Source: QQWI01 sp964522015 (GTDB taxonomy: Bacteria > Bacillota > Clostridia > Peptostreptococcales > Acidaminobacteraceae). Taken from it: DNA of 64,000 nt. Made by a program: the position numbers and the translations under genes. Position 1 is the first letter of the stretch. The number at the start of each line of letters is the position of its first letter. The stretch lies in the NCBI GenBank assembly GCA_964522015.1, contig CAZFST010000002.1:124001-188000 (forward strand), written 5' to 3'. This document shows, piece after piece, positions 30,036 to 37,097 of this stretch. The notes beneath the pieces are model-generated. The model did no database searches. It was not told where the DNA came from and saw nothing but the letters and a program-made list of their open reading frames with translations.

Positions 30036-31530
30036 TGATCATCACCTTACCTTCCAGCGCAATCTTTTGTGATAAACAGTTCAAGATTTTATCATCGTGG
30101 GAGACCACCACTAAAGACTTCTGGGTTTTCTTTAGCCAACTGACAAAGGAGTCTACAGATTGGCTATCTAAGTAATTAGACGGTTCATCCAAGAGATACA
30201 ATCTACCTTTCATAGCAACAGAAAAGAAAAGATAGACACGCTGAAATTCACCACCGGACATGGTGGTGTATAACTTGTCTAGCAGTTCTTCAATACCAAG
30301 TGCGGTAAAAAGCATGTTCTCTGTAGTCAAGCATCGTTCCAAAATCAAAGAGTATTCATTTCTAGGGGTCAGATAAGGGCTTATCCCCCGCTGTGGCATA
30401 TAAACCACATCTTCAAGCTTGTCTTGCATTTCTCTTGTCTGCAAAAGACCTGACAGTACCCTTAATAACGTGGACTTACCTGAACCATTGGGACCAATTA
30501 TAGCAATTTTTGAGCCCTCTTGAATCGTAAAACCAGGGAGCGTCAAGGTCTTTGGCCCCATGTCAATGGCTTGTTTGGGAATCGCTAAAGGGAATTGCCA
30601 ATGGTGGCCGTTTGAAGACTCCGGCGGTATATCAATGGGTAGCATTTGAAGTTCCATGAGTCTTTTGTTGGCAGTTTGAGCATCTAAAATTAGGTAATAC
30701 TGCTGATAAATATCGAAAAAGCCATTGAAGATCTTAAAGCCAAAAAATATTAAGAGGGCTACACTTGAAAATGTAATGGTGCCAGAAGCGAAAAAAGCAG
30801 TGGTTATACCCACAAACAGCATTTTTAAGATAGAAACCGTACTTTCTTTAAAGCCAGTTTCCAGAGCGCTTAAGGTATCCATCTGGTGGGCTGTTTCTTG
30901 CAATTGATCCAGTCGCTTTTTATTTTCCTTTTGAAACCAGGGCTGACTATTAAAGCACATCATTGATGCAAACCCTTTTATGGTCCCAACAATGTGCTCA
31001 TGGGACTGCTCCCATCGCTCAATATAGGTCTCATAATTGATGGTGAATTTATCTTTTAAGACCAGTGGTAAACATAAGGTGCACAGGGCCAATAGAAAAC
31101 ACGTCAGCGTAAGGGTTAAATTTTCAAGTCCCATCAGACTCAGATAGATTATATTACAGATAAGACCAACCACTAGTTTAGGATAAAAGTACACTTTCAG
31201 TGCTGAAACTTTTGTATAATCTTGGTCCAGTCTTGTTTGAATGGCAGTATAGCCTAATTGGGTTAGGGGTAGATAAGAGGCACTCAAAATCCGCTGATAA
31301 AGAGCCATTTTTGTGGTAGTATCATAGCCACACTTGAGAGCAATAATGCGTTTTGAGAAATACATTTGAGCCATTTGCAGTAGGATGAGAATCAATAAAA
31401 ACCCTAGAACAACTGCTAAGCTGCCACTGGCAGAATTGCTTGTTATTTTTTTTATGGCCAAAGCAAAAATTAGTGATGTACAAAGTTCCAAACCGTAATA
31501 GGAGACTGAATGAATTTGAATTTTAGTCAT
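30022..31530 (-). CDS. ABC exporter half-transporter (membrane domain fused to ATPase)
   Basis: 502 residues. Membrane domain about 1-300, followed by Walker A GPNGSGKST, signature MSGGEFQRVYL, Walker B RLYLLDEPS and the H-loop VSHDD. Start ATG 31530 follows GAGGAG. It begins 48 bases after the radical SAM gene and overlaps the next ABC gene, so all three are one transcription unit. A leaderless-type exporter (no C39 protease) implies that any leader of the peptide is removed by another protease or kept. Confidence 0.88.
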   Translation of the reverse strand: MTKIQIHSVSYYGLELCTSLIFALAIKKITSNSASGSLAVVLGFLLILILLQMAQMYFSKRIIALKCGYDTTTKMALYQRILSASYLPLTQLGYTAIQTRLDQDYTKVSALKVYFYPKLVVGLICNIIYLSLMGLENLTLTLTCFLLALCTLCLPLVLKDKFTINYETYIERWEQSHEHIVGTIKGFASMMCFNSQPWFQKENKKRLDQLQETAHQMDTLSALETGFKESTVSILKMLFVGITTAFFASGTITFSSVALLIFFGFKIFNGFFDIYQQYYLILDAQTANKRLMELQMLPIDIPPESSNGHHWQFPLAIPKQAIDMGPKTLTLPGFTIQEGSKIAIIGPNGSGKSTLLRVLSGLLQTREMQDKLEDVVYMPQRGISPYLTPRNEYSLILERCLTTENMLFTALGIEELLDKLYTTMSGGEFQRVYLFFSVAMKGRLYLLDEPSNYLDSQSVDSFVSWLKKTQKSLVVVSHDDKILNCLSQKIALEGKVMINVVA

Positions 31531-31578
31531 TGATAATGCTCCTCATTAACCATTACCCTTACGGTTTTTACGTTAAAA

Positions 31579-32805
31579 TTATTCAATTGTGGCAACCAAC
31601 CTTCTGTTTAGTAGTTCTGAAGCCAAAAATTTACATATTGTGTTTTCATCTAAAGTTGAGTGTAATTTTAATTCAAAAATTGTTCTCTTTTCTTTAAGAA
31701 AAAGCATTAGCGAGTAGCCAATGCTAGTATATTCAACTAACAATGGTATGTGTCCAAAGAATATAGTATTCAACCCCTCTTTATTAGTGAATAATGCCTG
31801 CTCTTTTATCGAATAGTGCATATTTGTACTTTTTAAAAATGAAAGCAATTTATCAGTCGCGAAATCGCAGTTTGTTTTCTGTCCTAATGCCGAGTCAATT
31901 GGACAGCGTGAACAATCCAAATCAAAGATGCAATCATTACAACTCGAAACTTGCCTCGCTTCAACAATATAATCAAAAAAGTTACTTGATTTCGAAACGT
32001 CTTCAAATTTTCCTCCCCCCTCGAGATCCTTAAACTTTACACAAGGTGAGATTACGCCTCTATCATCCATATGGCTAGTGGCAATTATGGCATCGCATTT
32101 ATATGGCGACACCATAAAATTAGTATCATATTTAATATTTAGATATGCAGCAAGAATTGGAGAGTCAAAATAGAAGTCAACATATGGTTGCAAGCGTTCT
32201 GAATGATTAATCAGTTGCTCAATCGATTGTAAATAGTCCGTTCTTGTTAATACTAAGTTGTGATTAGTTTTAGTTCGAAGTGTGTCATTAACTATTATAG
32301 GTATCCTTGTACCGATATCTGCCCATATATTCTCTATAATACTTACGATTTCACAATGATTATATGCATTTAAGGTCATATTAATTGATAATTTAGAGCT
32401 AAAACCCATCGAAATAATTTTCCTGATGTTGTCAATTGCTTTATTAAATGTACCTTTGCCTCTGATAGAATCATTGATTTCTTGGGTACCTTCTATACTG
32501 AAAACTAGATTATCAAGCCCTATAAGTAATAACTCTTGTAACAATTCGATTGACGATTGACCATTAGTAACTATACTAAGGTGGCAATCTTTAGACTTAA
32601 TCCCCAATGCATATTCTAAGAGTCGTGGCTCTAAAGTGGGTTCTCCTCCGATTATTTCAATTTTTGAATACTTATTAAGTTCTTTTATGAGTTTATTTCC
32701 ATTAAGAGTTACTTCTGACATCTCAATTTCGTTGTTATCAATGGCGCCGCAGTGTGCACACAATAAATTGCATTTTTTGGTTATGTTCCATTTTAAAGAT
32801 TTCAT
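31579..32805 (-). CDS. Radical SAM/SPASM peptide maturase with PqqD-like C-terminal domain
   Basis: 408 residues. The 4Fe-4S/SAM motif CNLLCAHC uses Cys12, Cys16 and Cys19, and IIGGEPTLE is the SAM-binding GGEP motif. Seven cysteines in the C-terminal third (YKCD, SPCVKF, SSCNDCIFDLDCSRC, KTNCDF) fit an auxiliary-cluster SPASM domain. The last ~85 residues (TSIGYSLMLFLKEKRTIFEL) resemble a PqqD/RRE winged helix that grips leader peptides. Enzymes of this make crosslink or epimerise ribosomal peptides. Start ATG 32805 behind GAGAGG. It lies between small secreted/membrane genes and an exporter pair. Confidence 0.88.
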   Translation of the reverse strand: MKSLKWNITKKCNLLCAHCGAIDNNEIEMSEVTLNGNKLIKELNKYSKIEIIGGEPTLEPRLLEYALGIKSKDCHLSIVTNGQSSIELLQELLLIGLDNLVFSIEGTQEINDSIRGKGTFNKAIDNIRKIISMGFSSKLSINMTLNAYNHCEIVSIIENIWADIGTRIPIIVNDTLRTKTNHNLVLTRTDYLQSIEQLINHSERLQPYVDFYFDSPILAAYLNIKYDTNFMVSPYKCDAIIATSHMDDRGVISPCVKFKDLEGGGKFEDVSKSSNFFDYIVEARQVSSCNDCIFDLDCSRCPIDSALGQKTNCDFATDKLLSFLKSTNMHYSIKEQALFTNKEGLNTIFFGHIPLLVEYTSIGYSLMLFLKEKRTIFELKLHSTLDENTICKFLASELLNRRLVATIE

Positions 32806-32856
32806 TTAAGTTCCTCTCATTGATTATCGCAGAAACGCCCACACAATCATAATTAC

Positions 32857-32889
32857 ATACTCCCAACACCGCTGTGATGTTGGGAGTAT
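32857..32889 (-). other. Intercistronic hairpin before the radical SAM gene
   Basis: 12-bp perfect stem ATACTCCCAACA/TGTTGGGAGTAT with a nine-base loop, without a T-run on either side. It may act as an mRNA-processing or stability element separating the front and back halves of the operon. Confidence 0.6.
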
Positions 32890-32950
32890 CTAGCTCATAA
32901 AATGATTATAAAATCTAAGCTATAACGGTTACCTGTAATTGGAATAACTA

Positions 32951-33217
32951 TTAATTTGTTCTTCCTGATGTATTTTTTAATCTTATAACTTTATCAAGTG
33001 TCTCTTTATCAAATAACATATAAATCGAAATAATAAAAGGTACGTATTTTAGTATTTCGTTTATTGGTATGGTGTAATCTGAAATGTTTTTATATAAGAT
33101 TACATTTCCAGCTAATTGATCAAGATACATGATAACAGTAGTTAATATCAGTTGCATCGACAAATTAATACAACCCAATACCATAATAAGTAGTGCCAAC
33201 CCCTTTCTATTTGACAT
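32951..33217 (-). CDS. Small membrane protein in the RiPP-like operon
   Basis: 88 residues from ATG 33217, which overlaps the stop of the secreted-protein gene by 11 bases; starts up to 27 bases further upstream are possible and no clear ribosome site decides. Two membrane segments (about 6-31 and 55-70: LALLIMVLGCINLSMQLIL and YVPFIISIYMLF) and a basic tail. No family recognised. The overlap implies translational coupling with the secreted protein. A role as immunity or membrane partner is a guess. Confidence 0.55.
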   Translation of the reverse strand: MSNRKGLALLIMVLGCINLSMQLILTTVIMYLDQLAGNVILYKNISDYTIPINEILKYVPFIISIYMLFDKETLDKVIRLKNTSGRTN

Positions 33218-33989
33218 TTTTGAAATCAACCAAACCATCTGCAAATTGGTTATTTAGCAAACAAGGAGAATAGCCATACGCTTGGCCAATGTATTTTGTA
33301 GAAAGAAGCACATTGGCAGTATTAAAAGTATCTGTATATATACTTCCATAAGCAACATTTAGTTTCGGTGTAAAATAAACCGCTTGGTATATATTAGATC
33401 CAATTGTATTTTTGTTTGTAAACGACGTGGTTAATGTTGAAGCAGTCATGGCTGTATTTGTCCAAGTAAAACCAGCAGTTGATTTCAATGCATCTGTTAT
33501 ATCATAGGTGCCAGAAACAGAAAATTGGAAAGAGTTACTTATAGTGATTGCATTAGCTTGACTGACAGTTCCGCCTGGTGCAATATCAGGTGTCACCTTT
33601 ACAGCGGTTCCATAAGTGGTAGAATTGCCTATTTTTGAATATCTGTTTCGCGTAAACGTGTTTGGACTCCTTAAAACACCCTCACCCTTTGAACTATATA
33701 ATCTTAATGAGTTGAGTTGCATACGATTTTGGTCACTATTATTTAATATTGCCAATCTTTCTTTAAAACTCATTTCAATCAACTTGTTGTTTGAATCAAT
33801 TTTATAAGATTTGTATATTTCCTCGCCTGTAACTCTATTTATGAGGTATTCGTTGCCCTTCTCACTTTTAGTTATTATCCAAGCCGATTTACTTTCCGGA
33901 ATATTTGCCGCAAATGTTGGAAACACAAGATTTGAAATTAGAACAATACAGCTCATTATTAAAGAAAATATTTTTGTTTTTTTAGTCAC
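33207..33989 (-). CDS. Secreted Ser/Thr-rich beta protein, unknown function
   Basis: 260 residues from GTG 33989. The signal peptide covers about 1-28 with cleavage near TFAAN. Residues 28-95 are mixed; about 105-250 are beta-rich with alternating Ser/Thr/Asn (TISNSFQFSVSGTYDI, TASTLTTSFTNKNTIG), a texture seen in aerolysin/ETX-type pore formers and in some bacterial adhesins. I cannot place it in a named family. It follows the 27-codon peptide gene past its terminator and is coupled to the small membrane protein. It could be a co-secreted effector, a receptor or a processing partner. Confidence 0.6.
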   Translation of the reverse strand: MTKKTKIFSLIMSCIVLISNLVFPTFAANIPESKSAWIITKSEKGNEYLINRVTGEEIYKSYKIDSNNKLIEMSFKERLAILNNSDQNRMQLNSLRLYSSKGEGVLRSPNTFTRNRYSKIGNSTTYGTAVKVTPDIAPGGTVSQANAITISNSFQFSVSGTYDITDALKSTAGFTWTNTAMTASTLTTSFTNKNTIGSNIYQAVYFTPKLNVAYGSIYTDTFNTANVLLSTKYIGQAYGYSPCLLNNQFADGLVDFKNVK

Positions 33990-34144
33990 ATTAAGCCTGC
34001 TTTCTTTTGTTTTTAATTAACTTAATTTCTACATTAGTCTTTAAATAATATTTATATAAGGATTATTGATAATTAGAAAAAAAGTAAACTTTATAATATT
34101 ACGCCATTATCAGTCTTGCACCAGATGGAAACGACAAAAATTAA

Positions 34145-34183
34145 GAGCATCCAACAAATCAAATTGGATTGTGTTGGATGCTC
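34145..34183 (-). terminator. Terminator/attenuator right after the 27-codon peptide gene
   Basis: 12-bp perfect stem GAGCATCCAACA/TGTTGGATGCTC. On the minus strand TTAATTTTTG follows. It starts 10 bases after the peptide stop, so most transcripts should end here, with read-through feeding the downstream genes, a common design for RiPP precursors. The interval 33990-34144 beyond it is AT-rich with no gene. Confidence 0.85.
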
Positions 34184-34192
34184 TCAGTCAAA

Positions 34193-34276
34193 CTAGTTTA
34201 AATCATCACGTCTACATGTGCCAGTGTAAAAATGTGGGCCCATTGGTTGAACGGGTTGTTGTTTAACTACAAACAT
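34193..34276 (-). CDS. 27-residue peptide, candidate RiPP precursor
   Basis: A 28-codon ORF (with TAG stop), ATG 34276, with an ideal ribosome site AAAGGAGG eight bases upstream and a strong terminator 10 bases downstream. The peptide opens MFVVKQQPVQPM and ends GPHFYTGTCRRDDLN, with a single cysteine, one Tyr/Phe pair and two arginines. It has no signal peptide. A strong, independently terminated tiny gene upstream of a radical SAM/SPASM-PqqD-like gene and an exporter pair is the usual position of a substrate peptide. I do not recognise the family; the MFVVK..P start loosely recalls short Clostridial Cys-containing peptides such as Clo7bot, which I could not verify. Confidence 0.7.
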   Translation of the reverse strand: MFVVKQQPVQPMGPHFYTGTCRRDDLN

Positions 34277-34427
34277 TTTGATTCCTCCTTTGAATAGTAT
34301 TTATAACAAAACAGCAAATAAATGCTGGAGTTATCCTTTGTTACAATGTAAATTCATTCTAGCTTACTTAAACATCGGTATATAAAGCTAGTACTGCTCT
34401 ACCGCATGCATCAAAAGGTTATTAACT

Positions 34428-34446
34428 AACCGTATTAATTACGGTT
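34428..34446. promoter_or_regulatory. Dyad AACCGTA-n5-TACGGTT upstream of the peptide gene
   Basis: Perfect 7-bp arms with a TTAAT spacer, between the pro-peptide stop and the 27-codon gene, about 150 bases before its ATG. The octamer TTACGGTT recurs at 31559-31566 just before the first ABC gene. Likely operator for the operon; the protein that binds is unknown, and the adjacent HTH-TPR regulator is the obvious candidate. Confidence 0.5.
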
Positions 34447-34468
34447 TCAATCTTATGTTATAATAAAC

Positions 34469-34624
34469 TTATTGCTTCCAAATATGTTTACTCCCTTTTT
34501 CAACATACATTTTCACTATCGGGTAATCATCTTTCTCCGCAAACGTCACTATACCAGTACTCATCACCAAAGTTAGTAAAATAGTTATAATGGTAATTTT
34601 ATTAATCAATTTATATTTTTTCAT
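34469..34624 (-). CDS. Secreted pro-peptide (Phr/PapR/NprX-like signalling precursor candidate)
   Basis: 51 residues from ATG 34624 behind AAAGGTGG; the open frame extends upstream but without a ribosome site. MKKYKLINKI, then a hydrophobic core (about 10-24) and TGIVTFA as a signal-peptidase site at Ala29, leaving a 22-residue exported tail EKDDYPIVKMYVEKGSKHIW plus Lys-Gln-type end. Short exported peptides encoded beside an RNPP-type regulator are processed and re-imported as quorum signals in Bacilli. Here the gene is divergent from the regulator. An alternative is a small immunity or bacteriocin-like peptide. Confidence 0.6.
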   Translation of the reverse strand: MKKYKLINKITIITILLTLVMSTGIVTFAEKDDYPIVKMYVEKGSKHIWKQ

Positions 34625-34668
34625 ATACACCACCTTTAACCAAATTATAGACGACACCACTTACATTT

Positions 34669-34694
34669 ACTACCTAGCAAATTCGCAAGGTAGT
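34669..34694. promoter_or_regulatory. 26-bp dyad between the HTH-TPR regulator and pro-peptide genes
   Basis: ACTACCT-n-GC-n6-GC-n-AGGTAGT, a perfect interrupted palindrome. On the minus strand it overlaps where the -35 of the pro-peptide promoter should be; the -10 is TATAAT (about 34644-34649) but no good -35 exists, as in activator-dependent promoters. It also lies 17 bases before the regulator start, allowing autoregulation. Confidence 0.65.
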
Positions 34695-34710
34695 TTTCGA
34701 AAAGGATAAC

Positions 34711-35652
34711 TTGACAATGATAAAACCTTATGATAGCAAATCTTTTGGCGCTAACGTAAAGGCACTAAGGAGTTCACTAAAAGTTTCCCTCGAAACAGTT
34801 TCCAGGGCTACGACGCTTAGCGTTGACACCTTAAGGAGAATTGAACGGGGCACCTACGAACCAAAACTTGTATCCCTGTCGCTCTTGTCATCATATTACA
34901 AAGTGGATATATTTTCGCTCTTGTCAAAATACCAATCTGACTCTGACACCCTCTACTTACACAGACTCATTGAACATGCACTGGTTAGCGATAGCCTTGA
35001 AAAATTAGAGCAATGTAAAATTGAGGTGCTTGTGGCCAATGAACAAAAGTCCGATATCGTTTATGGCCAAATGTTAACCCTTCTTGACACCTTAATCGCT
35101 CACCAGAATGACAATGGTTGTGTCAACAATGCCGATGTATATTTGCTCAAACTCATTGCTTGTCTCCAACAAACAGTTCCCAAATTTAAACTTTCCCATT
35201 TTAATACCTATCCTTATACTTTTTTCGAACTTCGCATCTTGTTATTTGTGGCAACTTTGCTTAGTAACTTAAAGCGCTATACCGAAGCCATCGCCATTAC
35301 TAATTATTTATTAGAAACCTACGATACATCAATCTATGCCGATTACGACCAAATAAGCCTGTACATCAAAACCATCGCCCTTCTCTCTTATCTCTATTTT
35401 TTAGCAGACAAGCCTCAAGAAACATTAGATGCTACTAATAAGGGTATTGCTGTTTGCACTGAAAGACACAGCTTTTATCACCTTCATATGCTTTATTCGA
35501 GGAAGGCCGTTGCAATGATAAAACTAGATCAACCTGATTATGAGATTTACTTTAACCATGCCTTCTCACTGATTAAAATGCAAAACAATCCTGAGTTAGT
35601 TGAAAAATGGCGAGTGATTACAAAAGAACGATACAATGTTGATCTGGTTTAA
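34711..35652 (+). CDS. HTH-TPR transcriptional regulator, RNPP (PlcR/NprR/Rgg-like) type
   Basis: 313 residues from TTG 34711 (AAGGATAAC upstream) or ATG 34717. Residues about 10-65 are an XRE helix-turn-helix (VKALRSSLKVSLETVSRATT, then RRIERGTYEPKL). The rest is helical with TPR-like repeats (YTEAIAITNYLLETY, PQETLDATNKGIAVC), the arrangement of peptide-responsive RNPP/Rgg regulators. It faces the secreted pro-peptide gene across a 26-bp dyad and has its own terminator. Probable role: cytoplasmic receptor for the processed peptide, switching on the adjacent biosynthetic operon. Confidence 0.82.
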   Translation: MTMIKPYDSKSFGANVKALRSSLKVSLETVSRATTLSVDTLRRIERGTYEPKLVSLSLLSSYYKVDIFSLLSKYQSDSDTLYLHRLIEHALVSDSLEKLEQCKIEVLVANEQKSDIVYGQMLTLLDTLIAHQNDNGCVNNADVYLLKLIACLQQTVPKFKLSHFNTYPYTFFELRILLFVATLLSNLKRYTEAIAITNYLLETYDTSIYADYDQISLYIKTIALLSYLYFLADKPQETLDATNKGIAVCTERHSFYHLHMLYSRKAVAMIKLDQPDYEIYFNHAFSLIKMQNNPELVEKWRVITKERYNVDLV

Positions 35653-35669
35653 TCTATATAAACACCACT

Positions 35670-35717
35670 AAAAAATCGCCCTTGCACCAACATCCGTTGG
35701 CCCAAGGGCGATTTTTT
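35670..35717. terminator. Bidirectional terminator after the HTH-TPR regulator
   Basis: AAAAAATCGCCCTTG pairs with CAAGGGCGATTTTTT (15 bp); A-run and T-run serve both convergent genes. Confidence 0.92.
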
Positions 35718-35728
35718 ATTCAAAGCTC

Positions 35729-37081
35729 TTATTCAAAATTCTTATTCGGTGAAATATCAAATCCAGGTCTTAAATCCAAGCTTTCACCCTTTACCTCGGC
35801 AATGGCTTCTGCTGCCATGTCCCCTATAAAGTATGGGATGGTCTGAAGCAGCATTTTCCATTCATCATGGGGGAAAACAGCCATCAACTCACCCACTGTA
35901 AAGTACTTGAAGAAGTTTTTGGCCACTTCTCGCAGGTCTTTTTGGGTGATGGTTAGGGTGAAGATTTTTTCGCACATAAGGGGTTCGTTATGGTTAAAGA
36001 AGTCGATAAAGCGGTCCATATCAGCAGGGGTGCCATTGGCTAAAAAGTGAGAGGCTACAGCATCCAGCATGATTTGGTGCTTTTCTGACAAGTTGAAATT
36101 AATGATGTCTTTTAGATCCTTTTTAGTGAGGGTGTCCGCTGCTATTAAATCCGCCACTGCTTTTGCATAGTAGCGGTAGTTGTAGACAATAAACCCGAAG
36201 CCCCAACCGCAGGGTGTGGTCCAACAACCTGCATCCCCAATAAAGTCCACCCTGTCTTGGGATTGCTGGACGGTTAAGCCCCCAGATGGGTACCAACCCC
36301 ACTTTTCTTCCCGAATCACACAGTCGTGGTACTGTTTGGTTCGATCTTCTTCATATAAAACGTGTTTAAATTCTTTTTCCATCAAGTCTTTTTGCACCTT
36401 ATCTTTACGTAGGTAAAGAATCAGTGGAAAAGAGGATGTCTCGGTTAAGACTTCATATTCGAATACTGGGCGGCCACCTTTTAAGGTCACATCTGGGCTA
36501 GCTTGGGTATCTTCAAAGGTCTGCCAGAGCATGTAATCTCCGTTGAGCATGCCGTTTAAGCCATTGGGGTGGTCAACAATTGCCCCATAGACCGACCACC
36601 AGTAGTAGTCCATTGGCATGTCGTAGTTCTTTTTCACTTGGGAGTCGTGGCCTGAAGCATCAATCAAGAGCTTTGCTTCAAACCGGCCCCCTGTGGTATC
36701 AATAACCACTTTATCCTTGTGGGTTTCGTGGTCTGCATAATAGGTGCCGTAGATAATCTGAGCCCCTCGTTCAAGGGCCAGGTCTGCCCAGAACTTCAAG
36801 ATACCGTGTTCGTCCACATAGTAGTAGCCCCCTTCAAGGGCTGTTTTCCAAACAGTATCCGCACCAGAAGCTGTTGAGCACAGCAATCGGGTGATGCCCT
36901 TGGTCATAAAGGGCAATACTTCTGGGTTGTCATTGACCAATACCGATGGGATAAACCAACTTTTTGTGCAGTCTGGTGCGCTTTCTTTACCGTCTACAAT
37001 CAAGACTTTACAATACTTTGCTAGCTCTGAACCCACACTGAGTCCAGCGGGACCCGCTCCAATAATCACCACATCATACAT
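35729..37081 (-). CDS. FAD-dependent oxidoreductase (geranylgeranyl-reductase/lycopene-cyclase-like)
   Basis: 450 residues. N-terminal Rossmann GAGPAGLSVGSELAKY for FAD, then the LLIDASGHDS and FIGDAGCWTTPCGWGFG segments typical of group A flavoprotein monooxygenases and the lycopene cyclase/geranylgeranyl reductase group. The GWG-type turn near residue 300 and aromatic C-terminal half suggest a lipophilic or aromatic substrate. Last gene of a five-gene operon with an XRE-cupin regulator and an ABC-2 exporter, so it may modify a toxic compound the pump expels. Substrate unknown. Confidence 0.8.
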   Translation of the reverse strand: MYDVVIIGAGPAGLSVGSELAKYCKVLIVDGKESAPDCTKSWFIPSVLVNDNPEVLPFMTKGITRLLCSTASGADTVWKTALEGGYYYVDEHGILKFWADLALERGAQIIYGTYYADHETHKDKVVIDTTGGRFEAKLLIDASGHDSQVKKNYDMPMDYYWWSVYGAIVDHPNGLNGMLNGDYMLWQTFEDTQASPDVTLKGGRPVFEYEVLTETSSFPLILYLRKDKVQKDLMEKEFKHVLYEEDRTKQYHDCVIREEKWGWYPSGGLTVQQSQDRVDFIGDAGCWTTPCGWGFGFIVYNYRYYAKAVADLIAADTLTKKDLKDIINFNLSEKHQIMLDAVASHFLANGTPADMDRFIDFFNHNEPLMCEKIFTLTITQKDLREVAKNFFKYFTVGELMAVFPHDEWKMLLQTIPYFIGDMAAEAIAEVKGESLDLRPGFDISPNKNFE

Positions 37082-37097
37082 CTAAATTCCCCCTTTT

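Noticed and set aside
34066..34266. 66-codon plus-strand frame over the 27-codon peptide gene
   Set aside because: It runs through the terminator hairpin, has no good ribosome site and no recognisable protein features; the minus-strand peptide has both.
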